NCBI RefSeq assembly: GCF_002893095.1
Contig: NZ_PKQQ01000008.1
Span: 124,001-188,000, forward strand
Source: Stenotrophomonas sp. VV52
Lineage (GTDB): Bacteria; Pseudomonadota; Gammaproteobacteria; Xanthomonadales; Xanthomonadaceae
Direction of reading: 5' to 3'
Length of the DNA: 64,000 nt
The notes under the pieces are model-generated. The model was not told the origin of the DNA. It did not search any database and saw nothing but the letters and a program-made list of their open reading frames with translations. Below, in pieces: positions 1 to 7,618 of the stretch. The number at the start of each line of letters is the position of its first letter. Position 1 is the stretch's first letter. The position numbers and the translations under genes are program-made.

Positions 1-128
1 CCAACGACGGGGATTGGGTGGAAAGCCTGACGGCGCTGGCGGAGGACGCGGATGGGGGGCTGCGGTTGATGGATCATGAGGGGCAGACGTTGGTGCAGCT
101 GGTGGGGTCGAGGCGCGTTGCGGGGTGA
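1..128 (+). CDS. C-terminal fragment of an unidentified protein
   Basis: An open frame enters from the left edge and ends at a TGA at 126-128. The visible 41 residues are acidic in the first half and end LVGSRRVAG. They show no motif I can assign to a family. The frame is open throughout and has the GC-rich third positions typical of the window, so it is probably the 3' end of a real gene. The stop is followed at once by a pair of GTAG palindromes, as at many gene ends here. Confidence 0.5.
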   Translation, partial: NDGDWVESLTALAEDADGGLRLMDHEGQTLVQLVGSRRVAG

Positions 129-132
129 CTGC

Positions 133-215
133 GGGACACGCATGGCGTGTCGCTACGCGGCCGCCGGAACCCACGATGCATGGCTCGCAACGTAGCGACA
201 CGCCGTGCGTGTCCC
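133..215. repeat. pair of inverted GTAG palindromes (SMAG/REP type)
   Basis: Two 24-base palindromic units, at 133-156 and 192-215, face each other in inverted orientation. Both are built on the stem gacacgc/gcgtgtc, and each carries the tetranucleotide GTAG at its inner end (as CTAC at 153-156 and GTAG at 192-195). This is the design described for SMAG repeats of Stenotrophomonas maltophilia. Together they could fold into a long hairpin. Confidence 0.8.
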
Positions 216-266
216 ACGCGGTGCCGGCCGCGCCCCTAAACCCCGCCGCTCCCGTACCATCGGCCG

Positions 267-1340
267 ATGGATTCCCTGAGCCAGATCGTTCTCGGCGGCG
301 CGGTCGCCGCCGCCATCGCCCCTGCCGGCCATCGCCGCGCCGCCCTGTTGGCCGGTGCGGCGCTCGGCACGCTGCCGGACCTCGACGCGCTGCTGCTGGC
401 CTTCACCGCCGCCGACCCGGTGGCGCTGATGACCGAACACCGCAGCTACAGCCATTCGCTGCTGGTGCTGCCCTGGGTGGCGGCGCTGATCTGGTGGCTG
501 TTCAAACGCTACGGCCACGGCCGGGTGGCGCAGGCACCGGCGCGCTGGTTCTGGGCGATCCTGCTGGCCTTGATCACCCACCCGCTGCTGGACGCGTTCA
601 CCGTGTATGGCACGCAGCTGTGGTGGCCGTTCACGCCGCCGCCGACGATGTGGTCGAGTGTGTTCATCATCGATCCGCTGTACACGGTGTGGCTGCTGGT
701 GGGCTGCGTCGTGGCGTGGTTCGCGCGCAGCCGGCCGCTGGCGCAGAAGGCGCTGCTGGCGGGGCTGGTGCTGAGCACGGGGTACCTGGGCTGGTCGCTG
801 CTGGCCAAGCAGCAGGTGGAGCGCGAGGCGGACCGTGCGCTGGCGGCGATGGGGCTGGGCGATGCGCCGCGCTTTTCGGTGGCGACGCCGTTCAATACGC
901 TGCTGTGGCAGGTGGTGGCAATGACGCCGGGCGGCTACGTGATCGGCGAGCGCTCGGTCGTCGCCGACGAGGGCCCGATGACGTTCCGCGGCTATCCGTC
1001 GAACGTGCAGGCGCTGCGCCAGGCGGTGCACATCCCGGCGGTGGCACGCCTGAACTGGTTCAACCGGGGCTTCATGCGCGCGCAGGTGGTGGACGACCGG
1101 CTGCAGCTGAGCGATCTGCGCATGGGGCTGGAACCGGATTACACGTTCACGTTCGCGGTGGCGCGTGCGGAGGGCGAACGCTGGGTGGCGATCGTGCCGG
1201 AGCAGCTGCGCCCGGCCTACGAAGGCGAACAGGGCAGGGCTCGCGCGAAGCGCCGCTTCGGAACCCTGTGGGAACGCATCTGGCAAACGCCCCCACAAAC
1301 CGATAATCCTGCCGAAGCGCCGGGCTCTGCCCGGCCGTAG
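267..1340 (+). CDS. YdjM-like inner-membrane metal-dependent hydrolase (DUF457)
   Basis: The 357-residue protein begins MDSLSQIVLGGAVAAA and carries the family hallmarks: early Asp residues in LPDLDALL (about residue 38), then TEHRSYSHS (about 57-65), a His/Ser-rich presumed metal site, and THPLLDAFT (about 107-115). At least four hydrophobic segments lie in the first 200 residues, followed by a soluble C-terminal half of about 150 residues. The family includes E. coli YdjM, an SOS-regulated membrane protein, but I see no LexA box here. No clear ribosome binding site precedes the ATG. The stop codon TAG lies inside the GTAG of a downstream palindrome. The substrate is unknown. Confidence 0.8.
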   Translation: MDSLSQIVLGGAVAAAIAPAGHRRAALLAGAALGTLPDLDALLLAFTAADPVALMTEHRSYSHSLLVLPWVAALIWWLFKRYGHGRVAQAPARWFWAILLALITHPLLDAFTVYGTQLWWPFTPPPTMWSSVFIIDPLYTVWLLVGCVVAWFARSRPLAQKALLAGLVLSTGYLGWSLLAKQQVEREADRALAAMGLGDAPRFSVATPFNTLLWQVVAMTPGGYVIGERSVVADEGPMTFRGYPSNVQALRQAVHIPAVARLNWFNRGFMRAQVVDDRLQLSDLRMGLEPDYTFTFAVARAEGERWVAIVPEQLRPAYEGEQGRARAKRRFGTLWERIWQTPPQTDNPAEAPGSARP

Positions 1341-1360
1341 AGCGGGGCTCTGCCCCTCTG
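1318..1360 (+). repeat. two adjacent short palindromes, the second with GTAG (SMAG-like)
   Basis: A gccgggc/gcccggc palindrome at about 1318-1335 is followed by GTAG (1337-1340) and a ggggctctgcccc palindrome. The TAG within GTAG is the stop codon of the upstream YdjM-like gene. The unit fills the whole gap between that gene and the convergent methyltransferase gene and may act as a bidirectional terminator hairpin. Confidence 0.6.
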
Positions 1361-1363
1361 CCC

Positions 1364-2197
1364 TCAATACACCGTGGCGCGCGCCTGCACGAACGAGAAA
1401 AAGAACACGGCGTTCGGATCGTTCTGCACCAGCGAGAACTCGCGGCGCATGCCGTCGACGGTTTCCTGGTCGACCAGGCCGGCTTCGAGCAGCGGGTCGG
1501 CAGCCGACAACAGCAGCTGTTCCCAGAAGGCGATCATGGTCTTGCGCCGGGCCGGTTCGCGGTTGTCGAGGTGGATGGTCTTGATCTCGGTATGCACGTC
1601 GCGGAAGCCGCCGGCGAGCAGCAGGTTGCCGAGCTTGGCGCCGACGAAGGGGTCGCCGCCGTGGTCGTACTGGAAGTCGTTGAAGGCCATCCAGTAGCGC
1701 CAGATGTGCGGGGAGTACGGGTCGAGCAGGAACGAGGCGTTCATGACTTCGGTGACGTACACGGGGGAGCCGGGCACGAGCACGCGGCGCACTTCGCTGA
1801 GCACGCGGGCGGGGGAGGGGACGTGTTCGAGCACCCAGCAGAGGAAGGCGGAGTCGAATTCGCGGGCGCCGAACGGGAGGTTGCCGGCGTCGCCCTGGAG
1901 GAGGCTGTAGCGTTCGCTGCACCAGGGGGTCTTTTCGAGGTTCTGGCGGGCGGTGGCAAGCTGGGCGTCGCTGAGGTCGATGCCGGTGACGTGCAGGTCG
2001 GGGAAGCGGCGCAGGAGGATTTCGGTCTGGGCGCCGACGCCGCTGCCGACTTCAAGCAGGCGCTGGGCGCCGCTGTAGTCGATGCTGTTGAAGATGGTGG
2101 ATTCGAGCAGGCGGGCCTGGGTGACGAGGCGGTGCTGTTCGGTGTTGGAGAAGCCGTGGAGGTAGGTGGGGGCGGCAATCGGGGTCATGGCAGTCAC
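1364..2197 (-). CDS. class I SAM-dependent methyltransferase
   Basis: The protein has 277 residues. The SAM-binding motif I is LLEVGSGVGAQTEILL (about residues 47-62), followed by VTGIDLSDAQLATARQNL (the acidic end of strand 2), and a post-motif SAFLCWVLEHVPSPARVLSE typical of UbiE/COQ5-type Methyltransf_11 domains. The acceptor substrate cannot be inferred. The C-terminal third is helical and has no recognised domain. It lies 5 bases downstream of dusB on the same strand, so the two are probably co-transcribed, which would be compatible with, but does not prove, an RNA-related role. The start at 2197 keeps the whole Rossmann fold. Confidence 0.8.
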   Translation of the reverse strand: MTAMTPIAAPTYLHGFSNTEQHRLVTQARLLESTIFNSIDYSGAQRLLEVGSGVGAQTEILLRRFPDLHVTGIDLSDAQLATARQNLEKTPWCSERYSLLQGDAGNLPFGAREFDSAFLCWVLEHVPSPARVLSEVRRVLVPGSPVYVTEVMNASFLLDPYSPHIWRYWMAFNDFQYDHGGDPFVGAKLGNLLLAGGFRDVHTEIKTIHLDNREPARRKTMIAFWEQLLLSAADPLLEAGLVDQETVDGMRREFSLVQNDPNAVFFFSFVQARATVY

Positions 2198-2202
2198 ATC
2201 GA

Positions 2203-3195
2203 TCAGGCGGCGGACGACAGGGGGTCGCCGGCGGCGAGGGCGTTGAAGTAGTCGGTGGTGAGGGCGATCTGGCCGGCGGGGTCTTCGGCGCGGTTGACGA
2301 TGGCGCGGAAGGCGGCATTCTCGGGGCGGTCCTTGGCGTACCAGCCGAGGTGCTTGCGGGCGATGCGGACGCCCTGGGGCTCGCCGTAGAAGGCGTGCAG
2401 GGCATGCAGGTGGCCGAGGAGGATGTCGCGGACTTCTTCGATGGTCGGCGGTGGGAGCAGGGTGCCGGTGGCGAGGTAGTGGGCGACTTCGCGGAAAATC
2501 CAGGGGCGGCCCTGGGCGGCGCGGCCGATCATGACGGCGTCGACGCCGGTCTGGGCGAGGACATGGGCGGCTTTCTGCGGGGAGTCGATATCGCCGTTGG
2601 CGATGACGGGAATGCGCAGGGCGGCCTTGATGGCGGCGATGGTTTCGTATTCGGCGCTGCCGGTGTAGTGCTGGTCGCGGGTGCGGCCGTGCACGGCGAG
2701 GGCGGCGATGCCGCTGTCTTCGGCGATATGGGCGATGCGGGGGCCGTTGCGGTGGTCGCAGTCCCAGCCGGTGCGGATCTTGAGGGTGACGGGAACGTCG
2801 ACGGCGCCGACGACGGCGCTGAGGATGCGGGCGACGAGGTCTTCGTCGCGCATGAGGGCGGAGCCGGCCCAGGCGTTGCAGACCTTCTTGGCGGGGCAGC
2901 CCATGTTGATGTCGATGATCTGGGCGCCGTGGTCGACGTTGTAGCGGGCGGCGTCGGCGAGCTGCTGGGGTTCGGTGCCGGCGATCTGGACGCTGATGGG
3001 GTCGGGTTCGCCGGCGTGGTCCATGCGGTGCAGGGACTTGCGGGTGTTCCAGAACCTGGGGTCGGAGATGGTCATTTCAGACGCAGCGAGGCCGGCGCCG
3101 AGCTGTTTGCACAGCAGGCGGAACGGTTTGTCGGTGACGCCGGCCATGGGGGCGAGCACGACATTGGGCTGGATCTTGTAGGGACCGATCTGCAT
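2203..3195 (-). CDS. dusB: tRNA-dihydrouridine synthase B
   Basis: This FMN-dependent enzyme reduces uridine to dihydrouridine in the tRNA D-loop. The 330-residue protein starts MQIGPYKIQPNVVLAPMAGV. It has the FMN-barrel motif APMAGVTDKPFR, the catalytic loop DINMGCPAKKV with the conserved Cys, LKIRTGWD, and the phosphate-binding segment VIANGDI followed by DAVMIGRAAQGRPWIF. The length matches DusB. I chose the ATG at 3195 over an upstream in-frame ATG at 3228 because the extra 11 codons are encoded by a GTAG palindrome (3205-3226). It is upstream of the methyltransferase gene in a likely two-gene operon. No fis gene follows, unlike in enterobacteria. Confidence 0.93.
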   Translation of the reverse strand: MQIGPYKIQPNVVLAPMAGVTDKPFRLLCKQLGAGLAASEMTISDPRFWNTRKSLHRMDHAGEPDPISVQIAGTEPQQLADAARYNVDHGAQIIDINMGCPAKKVCNAWAGSALMRDEDLVARILSAVVGAVDVPVTLKIRTGWDCDHRNGPRIAHIAEDSGIAALAVHGRTRDQHYTGSAEYETIAAIKAALRIPVIANGDIDSPQKAAHVLAQTGVDAVMIGRAAQGRPWIFREVAHYLATGTLLPPPTIEEVRDILLGHLHALHAFYGEPQGVRIARKHLGWYAKDRPENAAFRAIVNRAEDPAGQIALTTDYFNALAAGDPLSSAA

Positions 3196-3204
3196 GGCGG
3201 CATT

Positions 3205-3226
3205 GTAGTGCCGGCCGCCGGCCGGC
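3205..3226 (+). repeat. single GTAG palindrome (SMAG/REP type)
   Basis: GTAG is followed by the self-complementary core tgccggccgccggccggc. It lies 10 bases upstream of the dusB start and would be transcribed in the dusB leader if the promoter is further upstream. Confidence 0.75.
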
Positions 3227-3401
3227 AACCAAGCATCCCCGGCCCTGTTCAGGCCGATCCGGAAGGCCCTGATGCCGTACCGGCATCAGCAGATGCTTGA
3301 CGGTTGGTTCCGTCGTCCCCAGTGCTGTTGGATTGTGGTTGGTTCACCTGCGCGTAAAGCCAGAGCCAAAGCGTCGGCTCTGCGGGGTCGCCTGGCTGGG
3401 C

Positions 3402-3499
3402 AGGTCGGTATGGGTTTGTGGGGGACGCCGTGAACCCTTCCATGGGGGCTAAGTCGCCGCATCCATGCGGCTCATTCCCCCACAAACCCATACCGACCT
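3402..3499 (-). repeat. three-way-junction repeat, copy A
   Basis: A perfect 24-bp outer stem (3402-3425 with 3476-3499) encloses 50 bases that form two small hairpins. The second is gccgca-TCCA-tgcggc at 3456-3471. The first is ccc/ggg around ttccat at 3435-3446. The strand given is the one on which the loops read TGGA. It lies upstream of dusB, between the rbsK terminator and the dusB start, in a 408-base gap that otherwise holds only a GTAG palindrome and that terminator. The outer stem is the most nearly perfect of the AT-tinged variants in this window. Confidence 0.85.
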
Positions 3500-3545
3500 A
3501 CCCTCGATACCGTATGGGTGACGGTGGGGAGGGCCAGGTCAAAAG

Positions 3546-3575
3546 CAAAAAAAAAGACCGGCGTTGGCCGGTCTT
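3546..3575 (-). terminator. rho-independent terminator of rbsK
   Basis: The 9-bp stem aagaccggc/gccggtctt (3554-3562 with 3567-3575) closes a GTTG loop. On the minus strand it is followed by a run of nine T. It lies 28 bases past the rbsK stop. The plus-strand side has only a weak T-rich tail. Confidence 0.9.
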
Positions 3576-3603
3576 CTTTCTTGTTCGGGTTCACTCGTCT
3601 TTT

Positions 3604-4560
3604 TTACACGTCCGCCGGGGTGAAGTGCGGCATGGCTACTGCTGCGCCTTCCTTTTCGGTGGACTTGCCGGCGAACTGGTTCGCGAAGCGGACGTGGCGG
3701 GCGAATGCTGCGTCGGGGTCCTGGGCCAGGGAGGCGACCAGGGCGCCGTTGAAGGCGTCGCCGGCGCCGGTGGTGTCGGCGACCTGGACCTGTTCGGCGC
3801 CTACGCGGTAGTAGGGCTGGGTGTCGCCGCGCAGGGTTTCTTCGGCGTGGGAGACGAACACGCCGACGGCGCCGAGGGTGACGACGACGGTGCCGTTGCC
3901 GACCAGCTTGCGGCACAGGGCGTGCAGGCTGGCGCCGTCGAGGGCGGCGACGTCGTCGGCGTCGATGCGCTCGCCGACGTGGCGGCCGAGCAGGGCGGCG
4001 AACTCGGTTTCGTTGGGGGTGAGGATGTCGGCGAGCTTGAGCAGGCCGATGCTGGAGGGGGCGTCGGCGGGGGCGGCGTTGAGGACGGTGGTGACGCCGG
4101 CGTCGCGGGCGATGGCCAAGGCCGCTTCGATGGTTTCGACCGGGGACTCGAGCTGGGCCAGGACGACCTTGGCGCCGCCGAGCAGGCTGCGCTGCTGTTC
4201 GATGTAGGCGGTGCTGAGGGCGGCGTTGGCGCCGGGGCCGATCACGATGGTGTTGCGGCCGCGGGCATCGACGTAGATGCCGCCGGTGCCGGTGGGCTCG
4301 GTGCTGGCTTCGGCGCTGAGGGCGAAGCCGTCCTGGTCGGCCAGGCCACGGGCCATGGCGCCGCCGGCGTCATCGCCGAGGGCGCACAGGAAGGTGGTCG
4401 GGGCGCCGGCGCGACGGGCGGCCACGGCCTGGTTGAAGCCCTTGCCGCCGGGGCCGGTGCTGTAGCGGCCGGCAATGGTCGCGCCCGGGGCCGGGAGCGA
4501 CTCGCAACGCCAGACATGATCCACGTTGAAGGAACCGACAACGACGACACTGCTACTCAT
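3604..4560 (-). CDS. rbsK: ribokinase (PfkB family)
   Basis: This kinase phosphorylates ribose to ribose 5-phosphate, or possibly another nucleoside-derived sugar. The 318-residue protein shows the PfkB signature 1 GPGGKGFNQAVAARRAG (about residues 36-52) and signature 2 DTTGAGDAFNGAL (about 261-273), whose Asp is the catalytic base. Length is normal for RbsK. It lies 25 bases downstream of nupC on the same strand and ends at a strong terminator, so nupC-rbsK is a two-gene unit for nucleoside uptake and use of the released sugar. The substrate is inferred from family and context; an adenosine or inosine kinase of the same fold is not excluded. Confidence 0.85.
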   Translation of the reverse strand: MSSSVVVVGSFNVDHVWRCESLPAPGATIAGRYSTGPGGKGFNQAVAARRAGAPTTFLCALGDDAGGAMARGLADQDGFALSAEASTEPTGTGGIYVDARGRNTIVIGPGANAALSTAYIEQQRSLLGGAKVVLAQLESPVETIEAALAIARDAGVTTVLNAAPADAPSSIGLLKLADILTPNETEFAALLGRHVGERIDADDVAALDGASLHALCRKLVGNGTVVVTLGAVGVFVSHAEETLRGDTQPYYRVGAEQVQVADTTGAGDAFNGALVASLAQDPDAAFARHVRFANQFAGKSTEKEGAAVAMPHFTPADV

Positions 4561-4585
4561 AAAGTTTGTTTCTCTAAAGCGGATA

Positions 4586-5884
4586 TCAGCTGAAATGCGT
4601 CAGCACGCCGGCGATGGTGGCCGTCATGAAGGTGGCGATGGTACCGCCGAGCACGGCGCGCAGGCCGAACTTGGCCAGGTCGTGGCGGCGTTCCGGGGCC
4701 AGACCACCAATACCACCGATCTGGATGGCGATCGAGCTGAAATTGGCGAAGCCGCACAGGGCGTAGGTGGCGATCAGGCGGCCTTCGGCCGAGAGCGACA
4801 CGCCGGGGACCTGGCCGTTGACGATTTCCGAGAGCTTGGAATAGGCGACGAATTCGTTGATGACGACCTTCTGGCCGATCAGCGAGCCGACGGTGGTGGC
4901 GTCGGCCCACGGGGTGCCGATCACCCAGGCGATCGGGGCGAGCAGGTAGCCGAAGATGGTGGAAAGGTCGGTCGGGCGGCCGAGCATGGCCTGCAGGCCG
5001 GTGACTTCGCCGAACCAGGTCAGCGGGGCGTTGAGCAGGGCGATCAGGGCGATGAAGGCCAGCAGCATGGCGCCGATGTTCAGGGCCAGCTTGAGGCCGT
5101 CGCCGGCACCGGCGGCGGCGGCGTCGATGATGTTGCTGGAGGTCTTTTCGACTTCCATCTTGACCGTGCCACGGGTCAGCGGGGTGCCGGTCTCGGGCAC
5201 CAGCAGCTTGGCCACGACCAGGGTGGCCGGGGCGGCCATGATGCTGGCGGCCAGCAGGTGCTTGGCGTAGAAGGCCTGCTGCACTGGGTCGCTGCCGCCG
5301 AGCATGCCGACGTAGGCGGCGAGCACGCCGCCGGCGATGTGGGCCATGCCGCCGATCATCATGGTGATCAGTTCGGACTGGGTCATCTTCGCGATGTACG
5401 GGCGCACGGTCAGCGGGGCTTCGGTCTGGCCGATGAACACGCTGGCGCAGACGCTGGTGGTTTCGGCGCCGGACACGCGCATCACCTTGGTGATCGCCCA
5501 GGCCATGGCCTTGACGATCTGCTGCATCACGTTGAGGTGGTACATGACCCCCATCAGCGCGGAGAAGAAGATGATGGTCGGCAGCACCTGGAAGGCGAAG
5601 ATGAAGCCGAACCTGCTGGTGTCCATCAGGCTGCCGAAGATGAAGCCGGAGCCTTCGTTGACGAAGCTCAGGATCTTGACGAAGCCCTTGCCCAGCGCGT
5701 CGAACACGTCGCGGCCACCCGGTGCGAGCAGCACGATGGCGGCGAACGCGACCTGCAGCACGATGCCGGTCAGCACCAGGCGCCAGTCGACGGCGCGCTT
5801 GTTGTTCGAGAACAACCAGGCAATGCCGATCAGCACTGCCAACCCAAAGAGGCCGAAGCCAATCCTGCCCAAACCTTCGACCAT
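4586..5884 (-). CDS. nupC: concentrative nucleoside transporter (CNT family)
   Basis: The 432-residue inner-membrane protein is a NupC-type proton- or sodium-coupled nucleoside importer. It has a hydrophobic N-terminus, the gate-domain segment SRFGFIFAFQVLPTIIFFSA and the core motif GAETTSVCASVFIGQTEAPL, which carries the nucleoside- and ion-binding residues in known CNT structures. The C-terminal core includes LCGFANFSSIAIQIGGI, the second helical hairpin motif. A good ribosome binding site (GGGGGAG) lies 5 bases before the ATG. It is the first gene of the pair with rbsK and is divergent from the aldo/keto reductase gene. Confidence 0.92.
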   Translation of the reverse strand: MVEGLGRIGFGLFGLAVLIGIAWLFSNNKRAVDWRLVLTGIVLQVAFAAIVLLAPGGRDVFDALGKGFVKILSFVNEGSGFIFGSLMDTSRFGFIFAFQVLPTIIFFSALMGVMYHLNVMQQIVKAMAWAITKVMRVSGAETTSVCASVFIGQTEAPLTVRPYIAKMTQSELITMMIGGMAHIAGGVLAAYVGMLGGSDPVQQAFYAKHLLAASIMAAPATLVVAKLLVPETGTPLTRGTVKMEVEKTSSNIIDAAAAGAGDGLKLALNIGAMLLAFIALIALLNAPLTWFGEVTGLQAMLGRPTDLSTIFGYLLAPIAWVIGTPWADATTVGSLIGQKVVINEFVAYSKLSEIVNGQVPGVSLSAEGRLIATYALCGFANFSSIAIQIGGIGGLAPERRHDLAKFGLRAVLGGTIATFMTATIAGVLTHFS

Positions 5885-6096
5885 GAGACTCCCCCTGGGG
5901 CGCCGCGAAAAACGGGAAGCCTAGAGCAGCGGCAGGGGCGGGGCAAGGAAAAGCGGTGTGTGGGAGGCGATTGGCCGCGATCGGGCAAGCAACGGCAAGG
6001 GGGGCGGCTGCCCCGGCTACACTGTCCGGCCGCGTCCGAGCGGCGTTCCGGCGCAGCACAACGCGTTCAGTTTTCCCTTTTCCGCAGGAGAATCAC

Positions 6097-7068
6097 ATGC
6101 ATTACCGCCGCCTGGGCTCGTCCGGCCTGAAGCTGTCGGCCCTTTCGTTCGGGGCCTGGGTCACCTTCGGCGACCAGATCGGCCGTGACGAGGCCCGCAA
6201 CCTGGTCGCCTGCGCCTGGGACCACGGGATCAACTTCTTCGACAATGCCGAGGGCTATGCGCGCGGCCGCGCCGAGCAGGTGATGGGCGATGTGATCGCC
6301 GACCTGCGCCTGCCGCGCGACGGGTTCTGCGTGTCCAGCAAGGTGTTCTTCGGCGCGGTCGACGACCCGCGGCCGACCCAGCACGGGCTGTCGCGCAAGC
6401 ACGTGACCGATGCCTGCCATGCCGCGCTCAAGCGGCTGCGGGTGGACTACCTGGACCTGTATTACTGCCACCGGCCTGACCTGGAGACGCCGATCGGCGA
6501 GACGGTGCGGGCGATGGACACGCTGATCCAGCAGGGCAAGGTGCTGTACTGGGGCACGTCGGAATGGTCGGCCGCGCAGATCCAGGAGGCGGTGGACTTC
6601 GCCCGCGCCCACACCCTGCACCTGCCGACCATGGAGCAGCCGCAGTACAACCTGCTGCACCGCGAACGGGTCGAGCGCGAGTACGCGCCGCTGTATGCCG
6701 ACCCGGGCCTGGGCACCACGATCTTCTCGCCGCTCGCCTCGGGCCTGCTCAGTGGCAAGTACAACAGCGGTTTCGATCCGGACTCCCGGCTGGGCCAAGG
6801 TCAGATGGGCTGGCTGAAGGACCTGGTGCTGGGCGATGCGGCCGAGCAGCGGCTGGACAGGGTGCGCGCCTACACCGCGCTGGCCAGTGAGATGGGCCAC
6901 GCCCCGGCGCAGCTGGCGATTGCCTGGTGCCTGCGCAATCCGAACGTCTCCAGCGTGATCCTCGGCGCCAGCCGGGTCAGCCAGCTGGAGCAGAACCTGG
7001 GCGCGCTGGACCTGCTGGAGCAGGTGTCGGAAGCAGACTGGGCCAAGGTAGAGGCCACCTTCCGGTAG
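6097..7068 (+). CDS. aldo/keto reductase of the Kv-beta/YghZ type
   Basis: This NADPH-dependent reductase has 323 residues. It has the start MHYRRLGSSGLKLSALSFG, the catalytic Asp and Tyr region FFDNAEGYARGRAE, VSSKVFF (Lys), LDLYYCHRPD (His), the NADPH-contacting WGTSEWSAAQI, and the C-terminal SVILGASRVSQLEQNL with the cofactor-binding Ser/Arg. This pattern is closest to the potassium-channel beta-subunit-like AKR6/AKR14 group; the physiological substrate is unknown. The ATG at 6097 is preceded by AGGAG at spacing 6, which argues against longer in-frame starts. The stop TAG is part of a GTAG palindrome. Confidence 0.88.
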   Translation: MHYRRLGSSGLKLSALSFGAWVTFGDQIGRDEARNLVACAWDHGINFFDNAEGYARGRAEQVMGDVIADLRLPRDGFCVSSKVFFGAVDDPRPTQHGLSRKHVTDACHAALKRLRVDYLDLYYCHRPDLETPIGETVRAMDTLIQQGKVLYWGTSEWSAAQIQEAVDFARAHTLHLPTMEQPQYNLLHRERVEREYAPLYADPGLGTTIFSPLASGLLSGKYNSGFDPDSRLGQGQMGWLKDLVLGDAAEQRLDRVRAYTALASEMGHAPAQLAIAWCLRNPNVSSVILGASRVSQLEQNLGALDLLEQVSEADWAKVEATFR

Positions 7069-7135
7069 AGCCACGCCCTGCGTGGCTGACGCGGCGCCTG
7101 GTGACACGGTGCAGCCACGCAGGGCGTGGCTCTAC
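7065..7135. repeat. pair of inverted GTAG palindromes (SMAG/REP type)
   Basis: The units at 7065-7088 and 7112-7135 share the stem agccacgc/gcgtggct, with GTAG at the left end of the first and CTAC at the right end of the second. The TAG of the first unit is the stop codon of the aldo/keto reductase. Folded together they make a long hairpin that may terminate transcription before the heme locus. Confidence 0.85.
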
Positions 7136-7215
7136 CGATAGGCTGCATCTATCGAAAACGCGAAATCGATCATAAATATCTTCAATCAAAACGAGAATGG
7201 TTGTTGATTGTCAAC

Positions 7216-7234
7216 TGAGAATCATTATCATTTG
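7216..7234 (+). promoter_or_regulatory. Fur box upstream of hmuP
   Basis: The sequence tgagaatcattatcattt matches the consensus Fur operator (GATAATGATAATCATTATC) well and lies 27-45 bases before the hmuP start, in an AT-rich stretch (7145-7235). A second, weaker GAGAATGG half-site lies about 25 bases upstream (7191-7198). Placement over the expected promoter fits iron-dependent repression of the heme locus. Confidence 0.8.
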
Positions 7235-7260
7235 ACTTGTCCCTCGCACGAGTCCAGACA

Positions 7261-7458
7261 ATGAACACTCAAGCCGCTGTACTGCTGCGCCCCGAAACCC
7301 TGACCCTGCGCGACCGCCCGGTCCGCGCGGTCCCGGCCGAAGAAGTGATCGACAGCGAGGCCCTGCTCAAGGGTCGCCGGGAAATCCTGATCCAGCATGG
7401 CGACCGCTTCTATCGCCTGCGCCACACCAGCAACGACAAGCTGATCCTCACCAAATAA
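7261..7458 (+). CDS. hmuP: hemin uptake protein HmuP
   Basis: This 65-residue protein matches the HmuP family along its C-terminal half: SEALLKGRREILIQHGDRF followed by YRLRHTSNDKLILTK, the conserved end of the family. HmuP is a small regulator or accessory protein needed for expression of the heme receptor in several proteobacteria. I use the ATG at 7261; an ATG at 7237 would overlap the Fur box area. It is the first gene of the heme locus, with the receptor 160 bases downstream. Confidence 0.88.
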   Translation: MNTQAAVLLRPETLTLRDRPVRAVPAEEVIDSEALLKGRREILIQHGDRFYRLRHTSNDKLILTK

Positions 7459-7618
7459 CGGCCCGCCTCCCCCACGGGGTGCGTGCGCGCGGCCGCGCGA
7501 CGCCCCCTGGCCCGCCGTCCTGCACCGCTCTCTCCCCCTCGGCAGGTCGCCGGCGATCTTCGGATCGCGGCGCCGGCCGGGGGTCTCCAACCGTGCCCAG
7601 CCGACCCTGCCAACCTAC

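Noticed and set aside
3077..3286. Small minus-strand frame overlapping the start of dusB
   Set aside because: It is out of frame with dusB, covers palindrome sequence and has no family similarity.
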